A stretch of 64,000 bases of DNA from an uncultured Paracoccaceae bacterium (lineage in GTDB: Bacteria; Pseudomonadota; Alphaproteobacteria; Rhodobacterales; Rhodobacteraceae), in NCBI GenBank assembly GCA_943787785.1, contig CALSNT010000003.1:124001-188000 (forward strand), given 5' to 3'. Made by a program: the position numbers and the translations under genes. The notes beneath the pieces are model-generated. The model was not told where the DNA came from, did not search any database, and saw nothing but the letters and a program-made list of their open reading frames with translations. Position 1 is the first letter of the stretch; every line of letters starts with the position of its first letter. Below, piece after piece: positions 25,089 through 34,846 of the stretch.

Positions 25089-25859
25089 TTAAGGGGTGAA
25101 AGGGTCCTGCGGATACCCAACTTCCCGCAACGTCAACCCTTGCGGAGGCGCCACCGGCCCACAGGCTGAGCGGTCACACGCATTCAAAGCTGTCGCAACG
25201 TCATCCGGTTCCCAGGACCCCGCCCCGACCCGTTCTAACGTCCCAACGAAGCTGCGGACCTGATTATGAAGGAAGCTGCGGGCGCGGAAAGTCAGGAGGA
25301 TCTCCTGCGCATCCGGTTGCGATACCACGTCGACCCGCGCCACGTCGAGTGACTTCACCGGGCTTTGCGCCTGGCACATGGTTGACCGGAAGGTCGTGAA
25401 ATCGTGCTTGCCGATCAGATGGTCCGCACCCTCTTGCATTGCGGTTGCATTCAGCGGGTTGCGCAACCTCCAGGCGAGGCCCGCTTCTATGGCCAGCGGG
25501 GCGCGGCGGCAGATAATCCGATAGACATAGTGCCGCTCCCGCGCCGAAAACCGCGCGTGCCAGTTGTCGTCCACCTGCGCCACTGCCAGTACCGCGACCG
25601 GATCAGGGCGCAGATGGGCGTTCAATGCCTCCATAAGGCGAAACGGCTCCCAATCCCGGGTCATGTCGACATGAGCTACCTGCCCACGGGCATGGACCCC
25701 GGCATCAGTGCGCCCGGCAGCGGCGATGCTGGGTGCGTCTGGTTGAAGCTGGCGGATCGCGTCTACCAGCCGCGCCTGAACGCTGGGTGGGCCATCCTGT
25801 CGCTGCCACCCGGCGAAGGGTGCACCATGGTATTCGACTTTCAGGGCAAAACGCGGCAT
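25089..25859 (-). CDS. truA: tRNA pseudouridine(38-40) synthase
   Basis: A 256-residue Tru[21 protein letters not shown] is the conserved first strand, [12 protein letters not shown] holds the catalytic Asp, and [16 protein letters not shown] is the conserved C-terminal motif. I choose the ATG at 25859, where homology starts; the frame remains open to 26189 through random sequence. It modifies positions 38-40 of the anticodon arm in several tRNAs. Its start is 119 bp from the divergent ycjX start. Confidence 0.95.
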   Translation of the reverse strand: MPRFALKVEYHGAPFAGWQRQDGPPSVQARLVDAIRQLQPDAPSIAAAGRTDAGVHARGQVAHVDMTRDWEPFRLMEALNAHLRPDPVAVLAVAQVDDNWHARFSARERHYVYRIICRRAPLAIEAGLAWRLRNPLNATAMQEGADHLIGKHDFTTFRSTMCQAQSPVKSLDVARVDVVSQPDAQEILLTFRARSFLHNQVRSFVGTLERVGAGSWEPDDVATALNACDRSACGPVAPPQGLTLREVGYPQDPFTP

Positions 25860-25977
25860 GGGCCGACCATAGCGCAGGGCAGACTGGCTGGCAATCTGAG
25901 GGCTGGTTTGGGCGCTATCTGGTGGTGGCCGTCGCTGCACCCTATGTAGGGCCGACGTGCAACAGCAGGGGACTGAT

Positions 25978-27387
25978 ATGGTTCTGGGGCGGATCGCAGA
26001 AGGTATGACGGACGGGGTCGAAGGCATGGGCCAGTCGATCAGCGGCGTGTTCTTCGAACCTGTGATCCGGTTGGGCGTCACCGGTCTAAGCCGCGCGGGC
26101 AAGACCGTCTTTATCACGGCTCTGGTGGCGAACTTGTTGGATCGGGGGCGGATGCCGGGCCTGCTAGCCGCTTCGGAAGGGCGGATCACGGCCGCCTATC
26201 TGCAACCGCAACCTGACGACACCGTGCCTCGTTTCGATTATGAGCGCCACCTGGCGATGATCAGTGGCGCCGACCCGAGGTGGCCCGAAGGCACCCGCGC
26301 CGTCAGCCAGTTGCGCCTGTCACTCAGGGTGCGGCCATCGGGCCTTCTGGGTGGGCTGCGCGGCGCACTTACTGTGCATCTGGATATCGTCGATTATCCG
26401 GGCGAATGGCTCCTGGACCTTGGACTGCTCGACAAAAGTTATGACGACTGGGCCGCCGAGCGGTTGGCGTTGATGGAAGCCCGCCCCGAAGCCTCGAACT
26501 ATCTGGACTTGGCGAATGCGGCAGACGGTGCCGGGCGATTGGACGAGCCGGTTGCTCAGGATTTGGCGCAGTCCTATGTGGCCACTTTGTCGGCTATGGA
26601 AGCTGCGGGTCACATGGACGCCTCGCCCGGACGGTTCCTGTTGCCGGGTGATCTGGCGGGATCACCCGCACTGACATTCGCGCCACTGCCTGCCGGACCG
26701 GCCCCGCGAGGATCGCTTCGACGCGAATTCGAGCGCCGGTATGAAGCCTACAAGTCCCGTGTCGTGCGCCCGTTCTTCCGCGACCACTTCGCTCAGATCG
26801 ACCGCCAGATTGTGCTAGTCGATGTGCTGGGCGCATTGGGGAACGGCCCCCAGGCGGTGGCTGAACTGGAACGCGTGATGGGCGATCTCCTGTCGGCCTT
26901 CCGGCCCGGCCAAACCTCGTGGCTGTGGCGTTTGCTGAGTGGACGACGGGTTGGCAAGCTGTTGTTTGCGGCCACCAAAGCGGATCATCTGCATCATTCA
27001 CAGCACGCCGTCCTGGCCGGGATCACGCAAGGCCTGCTGCGTGCCGCCAGTGATCGGGCCGAGTTTGCCGGAGCGGACGTTGCGGCGATGTCCATCGCAG
27101 CCCTGCGCACGACAACCGAAGACCGGATCGACCACGACGGTGCGCCACTGGATGTGGTCCGCGGGCGTTTGGCAGATGGCGGCGACGCGGCGTTTCACCC
27201 CGGTGCTTTGCCGGATGATCCAAATGCAATCCTCGGTCCGGCGCGCGATGGCGCGGTCGACTGGCCCGGTGATGGTTATCAATCTGCGGAGTTTTCTCCC
27301 TCAGCGATGTCGCTGAAACCGGGTGTCGGGCCGCCGCACATCCGGTTGGACCGTGCCTTGGAATTTCTGATTGGGGATTGGCTGTGA
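25978..27387 (+). CDS. YcjX-family P-loop GTPase-like protein
   Basis: A 469-residue member of the YcjX family. The P-loop is [10 protein letters not shown] (near residue 36), the Walker B/switch region is [14 protein letters not shown], and [14 protein letters not shown] is the base-recognition loop. AGGGGA is 6 nt before the chosen ATG at 25978. It overlaps the next gene by GTGA, and the ycjX-ycjF pair is conserved in proteobacteria, where it is associated with envelope stress in enterics. The molecular role is not established. Confidence 0.88.
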   Translation: MVLGRIAEGMTDGVEGMGQSISGVFFEPVIRLGVTGLSRAGKTVFITALVANLLDRGRMPGLLAASEGRITAAYLQPQPDDTVPRFDYERHLAMISGADPRWPEGTRAVSQLRLSLRVRPSGLLGGLRGALTVHLDIVDYPGEWLLDLGLLDKSYDDWAAERLALMEARPEASNYLDLANAADGAGRLDEPVAQDLAQSYVATLSAMEAAGHMDASPGRFLLPGDLAGSPALTFAPLPAGPAPRGSLRREFERRYEAYKSRVVRPFFRDHFAQIDRQIVLVDVLGALGNGPQAVAELERVMGDLLSAFRPGQTSWLWRLLSGRRVGKLLFAATKADHLHHSQHAVLAGITQGLLRAASDRAEFAGADVAAMSIAALRTTTEDRIDHDGAPLDVVRGRLADGGDAAFHPGALPDDPNAILGPARDGAVDWPGDGYQSAEFSPSAMSLKPGVGPPHIRLDRALEFLIGDWL

Positions 27388-28382
27388 GCGAGACACGAAA
27401 ACCCGCACTGATCCGGCTGGACGCAAACCCTGATCTGCCAACCCCGGCCGAGGCGGCCCCCGTGCCCGACAGCCCGGATGCTCCGCAGGGAGCGGCCATG
27501 CAGCGTATGGCGCGGCTGGCCGCGCGGCCTCCGTCACGATTGGCGCGCTGGTTCTGGGGATTGCTGTTTAGTTTCTTGCTGTTCATCGCTTCGCTGACGG
27601 CGTGGAATTTCATAATCGGGCTGATTGCCTCCAGCCCGCTCTTGGGGGGCGTGGCAGCCGTCCTTGGCGGTGCGCTTGTACTGGTCTGCACAGTCATCGC
27701 GCTTCGCGAACTGGCGGCTATTGCGCGGCTTGCGCGGCTTGACCGCCTGCGCCGTTCGGCTGAGGCGGCGCTGGCCGGGGATGATCTCGGTGCAGCGCGA
27801 GACGTCGCCGATCGGCTGGACGGCCTTTATGCAGGGCGTGAGGCGCTGACCTGGGGGCGCAAGCGGTTTGCCGAGCGGCGCAGTGACATGTTCGACGCAA
27901 CCGCTCTGCTGGAGTTGGCCGAGGCGGACCTGCTCGCGCCACTGGACGCAGGTGCCGTGGCCGAAGTTGAAGCCGCTGCCCGGCAGGTCGCGCTGGTGAC
28001 GGCGCTGGTGCCATTGGCACTGGCGGATATTGCTGTGGCGCTGGGCGCGAACCTGCGGATGATCCGGCGCGTCGCAGAGGTCTATGGTGGGCGCGGCGGG
28101 ACGCTGGAAACATGGCGCCTTACCCGCGCTGTGCTGGCACATCTGGTGGCCACCGGAGCGGTTGCAGTCGGGGATGACATGATTGGGTCAATCGCCGGGG
28201 GTGGGCTACTGTCGAAACTGTCGCGTCGCTTTGGCGAAGGGCTGGTGAATGGCGCGCTGACCGCGCGAGTCGGCGTCGCAGCGATAGAGGTTTGCCGCCC
28301 GCTGGCATTCCGTGGCCAGAAACGTCCGCGCGTGACAGCGATAGTGCAGCGGGCGCTGACCGGGCTGTTTTCCCAGAAGTGA
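27384..28382 (+). CDS. YcjF-like DUF697 membrane protein
   Basis: A 332-residue protein with two adjacent helices (LLFSFLLFIASLTAWNF and GGVAAVLGGALVLVC..., about residues 55-110) followed by a DUF697-type C-terminal region. The GTG at 27384 overlaps the ycjX stop and has GGGGA 6 nt upstream; a TTG at 27378 is an alternative. It is the usual membrane partner of YcjX. Its end is only 15 bp from the convergent FAD-oxidoreductase gene. Confidence 0.85.
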   Translation: MSETRKPALIRLDANPDLPTPAEAAPVPDSPDAPQGAAMQRMARLAARPPSRLARWFWGLLFSFLLFIASLTAWNFIIGLIASSPLLGGVAAVLGGALVLVCTVIALRELAAIARLARLDRLRRSAEAALAGDDLGAARDVADRLDGLYAGREALTWGRKRFAERRSDMFDATALLELAEADLLAPLDAGAVAEVEAAARQVALVTALVPLALADIAVALGANLRMIRRVAEVYGGRGGTLETWRLTRAVLAHLVATGAVAVGDDMIGSIAGGGLLSKLSRRFGEGLVNGALTARVGVAAIEVCRPLAFRGQKRPRVTAIVQRALTGLFSQK

Positions 28383-28397
28383 AGATGTGGCGCGCGG

Positions 28398-29534
28398 TCA
28401 GCCCCGGATCGGACGCACCAGATCACCGGACACCAGGCGCGCCAGAATACGTGGCGCGGGTGGGACGCTGGTCAGGGGCGCGAACAGTCGGTCACGTAAA
28501 AGCGGCGGCAGCCAGTGGTCGGATTGATAAAGTGGGGTGAGGAACCGGCTGAGCATCTGGCAGGTGGCCATGTGAGTCCTGCGGCTGCGCACATAAGCGG
28601 CAAGCGCGTGCCCCACAGGCTGGCGAGCGACCGCCTCAGCCAAAGCCAGCGCGTCCAGCAGCGCCATATTGGCCCCTTGCCCGAGCTGCGGACTGGCCTG
28701 ATGCGCGGCATCTCCGATCCGGGCGAGCCCCGGGGCGATGGGTCGAAACAGAGTGCCGTGACGGTACCGAGCCATCGTCAAATCGCTGTGGCCTTCCAGT
28801 TTTTCGAGAAATGGCGCGAACGTGGGCCAGAGTGTTGCCGCCTGCATTTTCCAGTTGGAGAGAGGCGAGGCGCGCCACCGCTCGTAAGTCGCGGTTTTCA
28901 GCGACCAGAAGATCGCCGCGAGCGGCTGAGAGCTTCCGGGAAGGCATCCGATAGGCAGCACACCCGCCATTTTGGAGGCATTTTCATAGCGCTGCGACAG
29001 CACATCAGTCGGCAGATCGGTCTCATCGGGCCATGGGACGGTTGCCCAGACCGCCCCGAAAGGCAGCGCGCGTGCCTTGAGCGGCGTCAACGGAGAACCT
29101 GCCCCGGCAGCGTCGACGATCAGATCGAACGGCCCGCCACGATGGTGGGCGAAATCTATGTAGCCGCTGTCGGTCGACAGCGCCGCGTGGACCGGGTGCA
29201 GTGTCGCACCGGCGGCGCGCGCGGCGCTCAGCAGCGTTTCGAACAGGCTCGCCCGGTGGATGCCCAGACCATAGCGGGTGCCGGAGGGGTCGTATGTCAC
29301 ATCCAGGACCCGACGCGCGGCGCCGGTGCCGCCGATCATCCGGCGGATCGGGGTGCCCAAGGCAATTGCCTGATCCAGAACGCCAATTTTTGCCAGGACC
29401 GCCTGACCGACGGGTTGGATGACAAGGCCGGATCCGACCGGTTCGGGCGCTGCGAATTCGTCGTAGATCAAGACCTCGTGGCCTTGACGAGCCAGCAAGG
29501 CGGCCACCGCGAGGCCGCCAATTCCTGCGCCCAC
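28398..29534 (-). CDS. FAD-dependent aromatic-ring-hydroxylase-type monooxygenase with abnormal start
   Basis: A flavin monooxygenase of the PHBH/salicylate hydroxylase type: GAGIGGLAVAALLARQGHEV is the FAD Rossmann motif, and IGDAAHQASPQLGQGANMAL near residue 275 is the second FAD motif. The only normal start in frame is GTG at 29534, which would remove the first beta strand. The frame continues upstream as SSPDQHKIGVV, the expected N terminus, with a strong GGAGG (29577-29573) followed after 5 nt by ATC at 29567-29565 where ATG would be expected. The substrate is unknown. The gene may use a non-standard start, may be inactivated, or the sequence may have an error. Confidence 0.75.
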   Translation of the reverse strand: MGAGIGGLAVAALLARQGHEVLIYDEFAAPEPVGSGLVIQPVGQAVLAKIGVLDQAIALGTPIRRMIGGTGAARRVLDVTYDPSGTRYGLGIHRASLFETLLSAARAAGATLHPVHAALSTDSGYIDFAHHRGGPFDLIVDAAGAGSPLTPLKARALPFGAVWATVPWPDETDLPTDVLSQRYENASKMAGVLPIGCLPGSSQPLAAIFWSLKTATYERWRASPLSNWKMQAATLWPTFAPFLEKLEGHSDLTMARYRHGTLFRPIAPGLARIGDAAHQASPQLGQGANMALLDALALAEAVARQPVGHALAAYVRSRRTHMATCQMLSRFLTPLYQSDHWLPPLLRDRLFAPLTSVPPAPRILARLVSGDLVRPIRG

Positions 29535-29570
29535 GACGCCGATTTTGTGCTGGTCAGGGGAAGAGATTCT

Positions 29571-29604
29571 TGCCTCCGGCGGCGATATTTCCGGACCGAT
29601 GATG
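29571..29604 (+). repeat. dispersed repeat, copy B
   Basis: This 34-nt stretch, beginning TGCCTCCGGC, matches the sequence at 48262-48295 behind metK at 26 of 34 positions, including GATATTT and ATGATG. The metK copy has hairpin plus T-run terminator form; here the T run is interrupted. It overlaps the 5' end of the leftward FAD-monooxygenase gene. Confidence 0.5.
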
Positions 29605-29680
29605 GGATTGGTCCAGCGCTGAGTTACTGCTGTTCACGCCATCCAATGGGCCATGGCATGGCAGCGTGGTCAAGCGTGCC

Positions 29681-29709
29681 TTGAATGCCCATAAGCGCGG
29701 GCCTATAAG
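29681..29709 (+). promoter_or_regulatory. sigma-70-type promoter for ileS
   Basis: TTGAAT (29681-29686) and TATAAG (29704-29709) are 17 bp apart, the optimal spacing. A start near 29716 would give a leader of about 118 nt before ileS. No T-box or other recognised riboswitch is seen in that leader. Confidence 0.55.
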
Positions 29710-29833
29710 GCGCGCCATGACGTGCATTCGCCCCATACGAATTACGTGCCCGGCGCGCTGAGCCTGCCTCACTGCCGCCGGTCCCTGCGCCATGCGCACC
29801 CCCTGACATTCTCTGATTCCGAAGGCTGACCCC

Positions 29834-32758
29834 ATGTGCGCCGACACGCCCGAATTGCCCGACTACAAAGACACGCTGCATCTGCCGCAGACCGACTTTC
29901 CGATGCGCGCAGGCCTGCCTAAACGCGAGCCGGACTGGCTGGCGAAATGGGAAAAGATCAACGTTTATGAGCGGTTGCGCGACAAGGCGGCGGGGCGAAC
30001 CCCGTTTACGCTGCATGACGGGCCGCCCTATGCGAACGGGCATCTGCACATCGGGCATGCGCTCAACAAGATCCTGAAGGACATGGTGGTGCGCTCGCAG
30101 CAGATGCTGGGGCGCGACGCGCGCTATATTCCCGGATGGGATTGTCACGGTCTGCCGATCGAATGGAAGATCGAAGAGAAATACCGCCAGAAGGGACGCG
30201 ACAAGGACGCCGTGCCGTTGGTCGAGTTCCGGCAGGAATGTCGTGAGTTTGCAGCTGGTTGGGTGGATGTACAGCGCGAGGAGTTCAAGCGGCTGGGTGT
30301 GACGGGCAACTGGGGCGACCCGTATCTGACGATGGATTTCCACGCCGAGGCGGTGATCGCTGAGGAGTTGCAGAAGTTCGTGATGAACGGGATGCTCTAT
30401 CAGGGGTCCAAGCCGGTGATGTGGTCACCGATTGAGAAGACGGCGCTGGCCGAGGCGGAGGTGGAGTATCACGACCACCAGAGCCACACGATCTGGGTGA
30501 AGTTTCCGGTGGTCAATTTCACTGGCGAGAATGACGTTTTTTCGGGAAAGGTCGATGTTGTCATCTGGACGACGACGCCTTGGACGATTCCGCAGAACCG
30601 GGCGATCTGCTTCGGTGACGGGATTTCCTATGGGTTGTATGAGGTCACCGGCAGACCAGAAGAGTGCTGGCTGAGCATTGGCGACAAGTATCTGGTCGCG
30701 GATTCGCTGGCGGAACAGGTGTTCACGCAGGCCCGTTTGGATGGCACGATGTATCGCCGTTTGTGCGATGTTTCGGCAGGGGATCTGGCACAGATGACCT
30801 GCGCCCACCCCCTCCGTGGTGCAGAAGGTGCGGACGGCGAGTGGGATTACGACGTGCCGCTGCTTTCCGGCGACCATGTCACGGACGAGGCCGGGACGGG
30901 GTTTGTCCATACTGCCCCGAGTCACGGCGATGACGACTATCAGGTCGGTCTGAAACACAATCTTCCGATGACCTATAACATCATGGAAGATGGCGGTTTT
31001 CGCGCTGATCTGCCGCTGTTCGGGGGCAAATACATCCTGAACCGTAAGGGCAAGGAAGGCGACGCGAACGGAGCGGTCATCGACAAGCTGGTCGAGGTCG
31101 GCGCACTGCTTGCGAGAGGGCGGCTGACGCATAGCTATCCGCACTCCTGGCGCTCTAAAGCGCCGCTGATATTCCGCAATACGCCGCAGTGGTTCGTGGC
31201 CATCGATAAGCCGGTCGGGGACGGGCGGGACGACTATGGGACAACCATTCGGGAACGGGCGCTGTCCAGCATTGATGAGTTGGTGACCTGGACGCCTCAA
31301 TCCGGGCGTAACCGGCTGCATTCGATGATCTCGGCGCGACCCGACTGGGTGCTGAGCCGCCAGCGCGCCTGGGGTGTGCCGCTGACCTGCTTTGTGAAGC
31401 ACGGGGCGAAGCCGGATGACGATGACTTCATCCTGCGCAACCCGGCAGTGAACGCGCGGATTGTTGAGGTGTTCGATGCCGAGGGTGCGGACGCCTGGTA
31501 CCGCGACGGTGCGAAGGAGCGGTTCCTGGAAGGTCTCGAAAACCCCGAGGACTTCACCAAGGTGGATGATATTCTGGACGTGTGGTTCGACTCAGGCTCG
31601 ACCCATGCCTTCGTGCTGCGTGATCGCGCGGATGGGTCCGAAGACGGGCTGGCCGACCTTTATCTGGAAGGCACGGATCAGCATCGCGGTTGGTTCCATT
31701 CGTCCATGTTGCAGGCCTGCGGCACGCTGGGCCACGCACCCTATCGCGGGGTGCTGACCCACGGGTTCACGCTGGACGAGAAGGGCGTGAAGATGTCCAA
31801 GTCGCTAGGCAATGCGACTGTGCCGGATCAGGTGGTCAAGCAGTATGGCGCGGACATCCTGCGGCTGTGGGTGGCGCAGACCGATTACACTAACGATCAG
31901 CGGATCGGGCCGGAAATCCTGAAAGGAACCGCCGACAGCTATCGCCGATTGCGCAATACGATGCGATTTTTGTTGGGCAACCTCTCGCACTTCTCGGATG
32001 CGGATCGGGTCGCGGTTGAGGACATGCCGGAATTGGAACGCTGGGTGCTGCATCGCCTTGCCGAGTTGGATCACAAGGTGCGCGAAGGCTACGACGCCTA
32101 TGATTTCCAGGGTGTGTTCCAGGCGCTGTTTACCTTCGCGACGGTCGAACTGTCGGCGTTCTATTTCGACATTCGCAAGGACGCGCTGTACTGCGATGCG
32201 CAAGACAGCGACCGGCGGCGCGCGGCGCTGACGGTGCTGGATATCCTGTTCCACCGGCTGACCATATGGCTTGCCCCGGTACTGGTGTTCACTATGGAGG
32301 AAGTCTGGCTGGAGCGATTCTCGGGTGACGACAGCTCGGTCCATCTGGTCGATATCCCCGAGACACCTGCGGATTGGCTGGATGAGCCGCTGGCGGCGAA
32401 ATGGGCGGCGATCCGGCGGGTTCGGCGGGTGGTGACCGCGGCTTTGGAAATCCAGCGCAGCGATAAAGTGATCGGTGCCTCGCTTGAGGCAGCTCCGGTG
32501 GTGCATGTGGATGACGCCGACGCACTGGCGGCGCTGAAGACGGTGCCGTTTGACGATATCTGTATCACCTCGGGCGTGATCCTAAGCGGCGACCCCGCCC
32601 CGGCGGAGGCTTTCCGCCTGCCTGAAGTCGAAGGCGTCGGCGTTGTTTTTGAACGTGCGGATGGAAGCAAGTGCCAGCGGTGCTGGAAGCTGCTGCCGGA
32701 TGTGGGAAGTCATGGCCACGAGGGAACTTGCGCGCGTTGTGACGGGGCATTGGGGTAG
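29834..32758 (+). CDS. ileS: isoleucyl-tRNA synthetase
   Basis: A 974-residue class I synthetase. The HIGH motif is GHLHIGHALNKIL (near residue 73), the editing domain follows with WTTTPWTIPQN, and the KMSKS loop is GVKMSKSLGN. The C terminus ends in a zinc ribbon with CQRCW and CARCDG cysteine pairs. It charges tRNA-Ile and clears misactivated valine. Full length, with no sign of disruption. Confidence 0.97.
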   Translation: MCADTPELPDYKDTLHLPQTDFPMRAGLPKREPDWLAKWEKINVYERLRDKAAGRTPFTLHDGPPYANGHLHIGHALNKILKDMVVRSQQMLGRDARYIPGWDCHGLPIEWKIEEKYRQKGRDKDAVPLVEFRQECREFAAGWVDVQREEFKRLGVTGNWGDPYLTMDFHAEAVIAEELQKFVMNGMLYQGSKPVMWSPIEKTALAEAEVEYHDHQSHTIWVKFPVVNFTGENDVFSGKVDVVIWTTTPWTIPQNRAICFGDGISYGLYEVTGRPEECWLSIGDKYLVADSLAEQVFTQARLDGTMYRRLCDVSAGDLAQMTCAHPLRGAEGADGEWDYDVPLLSGDHVTDEAGTGFVHTAPSHGDDDYQVGLKHNLPMTYNIMEDGGFRADLPLFGGKYILNRKGKEGDANGAVIDKLVEVGALLARGRLTHSYPHSWRSKAPLIFRNTPQWFVAIDKPVGDGRDDYGTTIRERALSSIDELVTWTPQSGRNRLHSMISARPDWVLSRQRAWGVPLTCFVKHGAKPDDDDFILRNPAVNARIVEVFDAEGADAWYRDGAKERFLEGLENPEDFTKVDDILDVWFDSGSTHAFVLRDRADGSEDGLADLYLEGTDQHRGWFHSSMLQACGTLGHAPYRGVLTHGFTLDEKGVKMSKSLGNATVPDQVVKQYGADILRLWVAQTDYTNDQRIGPEILKGTADSYRRLRNTMRFLLGNLSHFSDADRVAVEDMPELERWVLHRLAELDHKVREGYDAYDFQGVFQALFTFATVELSAFYFDIRKDALYCDAQDSDRRRAALTVLDILFHRLTIWLAPVLVFTMEEVWLERFSGDDSSVHLVDIPETPADWLDEPLAAKWAAIRRVRRVVTAALEIQRSDKVIGASLEAAPVVHVDDADALAALKTVPFDDICITSGVILSGDPAPAEAFRLPEVEGVGVVFERADGSKCQRCWKLLPDVGSHGHEGTCARCDGALG

Positions 32759-33126
32759 GGCGTTGGTCTATCAGGGTGCTCTTGGCCTGCAGCGCACGTA
32801 GGCCGAGAAGGCAACCACAGCCCGGAAACAAGGCGAAGCCGCCGGGCGCCCGACCGTTCGCCGCTCCAAGGGTGCGCCGTCGATGAATTCGCGCGCCTCG
32901 GGCGTGACGGTCTGGCGCATTGGCAATGTGGCGCTTCCAATTGAATTGATGGCCAAAGCGGGACGAACAAACGCCCATTACATCCATATCGGCGCCATCT
33001 CCCGCCACGGTGCTCCTCCGGCTTGAGTTCAGAGCGTGAAGAGACGCACCAAATTGTTTTCCCCGATTGAAGCCTGCGCGTAACTGACCCATCATCCTGC
33101 TACCCTCAAACCAGCGGACCGCCTGA
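32759..33126. other. intergenic stretch without a convincing gene
   Basis: This stretch separates ileS from the EamA-type gene. A GGCCT/AGGCC arm pair near 32784-32804 could form a weak hairpin after ileS. A minus-strand TTG-started frame of 61 codons (32771-32956) exists, but it has no ribosome site and no recognisable family. I see no promoter or RNA element that I can support. Confidence 0.4.
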
Positions 33127-33970
33127 ATGACTACCTCCGTCTTCCTTGCCGTCATCGCGGCGGCCTTCTTGCATGCGGGGTGGAATGCGCTGATCCGGGG
33201 GGCCGGTGGCAACCGGGTCGCGACGATGCTGGTGATGTCGCTGACCCAGGGCGTGATCGGGCTTGCTCTGGTGGGCTGGCAGCCCTGGCCCGAAGCGCAT
33301 CTGTGGCCATGGTTCCTGGCCTCCGGTCTGGTTCACACCGCCTATAAGCTGTTCCTGACCTACGCGTACGAACGTGGCGATCTGTCCCGCGTCTATCCCA
33401 TCGCGCGGGGTGGTGCGCCGCTGCTCGTGCTGATTTTTGGGGCGATCTGGCTGTCCGACGTGGTGCGACCACTTGAGTATATGGGTGTCATCGTGATCGG
33501 CCTCGGGCTGGCGTTGATGGCGCGGGGCGTTTTCACGTCGGGGGAAAGTCGGCGGATGCTGCCGTTCGCGATAGGTTCGGCCCTGGCGACGGCGGCCTAT
33601 TCGATCCTTGACGGGATGGGGGCGCGGCTTGCCGGGGACGCGCAGTTTTTCGTCGGCTGGATGTTCCTGCTGGACGGGATTTTCTTCGGGACGTTTACCG
33701 GGCTGATGCTGGGGCTGAAACCCTACAGGGCGCAAGCCCGCGTCTGGGTGCGCGGGGCGATGGCGGCAAGTGTCCTCTTATGGGGCCTATGCAATTGTGG
33801 TCTGGGCGATGACGGTCGCGCCGATTGCGCTGGTCACGGCGCTGAGGGAGACCTCGATCCTGTTTGCGGTGCTGATCGGCTGGCTGGTGTTCGGGGAACG
33901 GATGGATCGCGGCAAGGCAGGGGCCGCGGTGGCGATTGTGCTGGGCATCGCGCTGACTCGGCTGGCATGA
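33127..33970 (+). pseudogene. EamA/DMT-family transporter, frameshifted
   Basis: The first 214 codons encode a ten-helix EamA-type drug/metabolite transporter (MTTSVFLAVIAAAFLHAGWN onward). At about 33765-33770 the reading frame breaks: frame 1 continues as nonsense (WGLCNCGLGDDG), while the expected last helices (SSYGAYAIVVWAMTVAPIAL and ILFAVLIGWLVFGERM) lie one base ahead and end at TGA 33968-33970. An extra base in GGCAAGTG would explain it. The restored stop overlaps the ogt ATG by ATGA, which supports this as the ancestral frame. Either a real inactivating mutation or a sequencing error. Confidence 0.8.
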
Positions 33971-34416
33971 GGGCGGGAATGCAATCTCCGGTCGGGCCAC
34001 TGACGCTGGTGGCAGAGGGCGACGCGATTGTCGCGCTGGACTGGGCCAATGGACCGCCTGCTGAGGGCGGTGTTCTGGCAGAGGCGGTGACAGAATTGCA
34101 GGCCTATTTCGCTGGCCAGCTGGCCGAGTTCACCGTGCCCATGGCGCCGCGTGGGTCGCCTTTTCAGCAGGAATTCTACGCGGCGCTCTGTGCGATACCA
34201 TTTGGGCAGACGCTGACATACGGAGATCTTGCCGCCGACCTCGGCGTGTCGGCTCAGGCCATCGGTCAGGCCTGTGGCGCCAATCCGCTGGCGATCCTGG
34301 TCCCCTGTCACAGGGTGCTGGCGGCAAACGGTCTGGGTGGATATTCTGGCGCAGGCGGAATCGAGGCCAAGGTGGCCTTGCTGAGGCTGGAAGGCGCGGC
34401 GGGGCTGCTGATCTGA
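33967..34416 (+). CDS. ogt: methylated-DNA-protein cysteine methyltransferase (Ogt-like)
   Basis: A 149-residue O6-alkylguanine-DNA alkyltransferase. The acceptor Cys is Cys114 in AILVPCHRVLA, followed by GLGGYSGAGGIEAK, and GQTLTYGDLAADLG is the DNA-binding helix. The N-terminal domain is short. The ATG at 33967 overlaps the stop of the EamA gene; MQSPVGPL at 33979 is an alternative start. Because of the upstream frameshift the gene lies in the same open frame as the first part of the transporter, giving an apparent 429-residue fusion that is not biological. It repairs O6-methylguanine and O4-methylthymine in a single suicide reaction. Confidence 0.92.
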   Translation: MRAGMQSPVGPLTLVAEGDAIVALDWANGPPAEGGVLAEAVTELQAYFAGQLAEFTVPMAPRGSPFQQEFYAALCAIPFGQTLTYGDLAADLGVSAQAIGQACGANPLAILVPCHRVLAANGLGGYSGAGGIEAKVALLRLEGAAGLLI

Positions 34417-34441
34417 CGACCGTGGCTTAACGGAGCGACCA

Positions 34442-34846
34442 ATGGGCCAGATGCACGTATCGCTGAATTCCCTGCCGCAAACAGGTGCAGCCGTCGGTTG
34501 GGCCAGCGGCCACACGGTGGTGATTGACCGCGCCGAAGGGCGCGCGGGCGGAACCGGGCTTGGCTTCAATGGTGGCGAGATGCTGGCGCTGGCACTCGGC
34601 GGCTGCCTTTGCAACGATCTACGCTACATGGCCGAGACACTGGCGACGCCGCTGGGTCCGATCAATGTAGAGGTGACGCTTGATCTGGAAGGCGATCCGT
34701 TGCTTGTGGTTGGCGCGCTGCTGACTGTCGACTGTGCTCTGGCTGATGGCGGTGAAGCGAGCGCGGTGATCGAGGCGGCGATTGCCGACAGCACGGTCAG
34801 CAACTCGGTCCAGCGGGGAATTCCGGTCAGGTTCGCGCGGCGTTAG
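34442..34846 (+). CDS. OsmC-family protein
   Basis: A 134-residue OsmC/Ohr-fold protein. The catalytic Cys region is LALGGCLCNDLRYMAE on the long central helix, a variant of the OsmC second-cysteine helix. It begins 25 bp after ogt and may be co-transcribed. Members of this family reduce hydroperoxides with a reactive cysteine pair, but the first Cys of the Ohr pair is not evident, so peroxidase activity is uncertain. Its TAG stop overlaps the stop of the convergent pcs gene. Confidence 0.8.
   Translation: MGQMHVSLNSLPQTGAAVGWASGHTVVIDRAEGRAGGTGLGFNGGEMLALALGGCLCNDLRYMAETLATPLGPINVEVTLDLEGDPLLVVGALLTVDCALADGGEASAVIEAAIADSTVSNSVQRGIPVRFARR

Noticed and set aside
32565-33212. A 215-codon minus-strand frame over the ileS/EamA gap
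   Set aside because: It overlaps the end of ileS, lacks a ribosome site and shows no family; the gap is best left without a gene.
33127-34416. A single 429-residue EamA-Ogt fusion protein
   Set aside because: The middle part is out-of-frame nonsense; the true transporter C terminus is one frame over and ends in ATGA with a separate ogt start.
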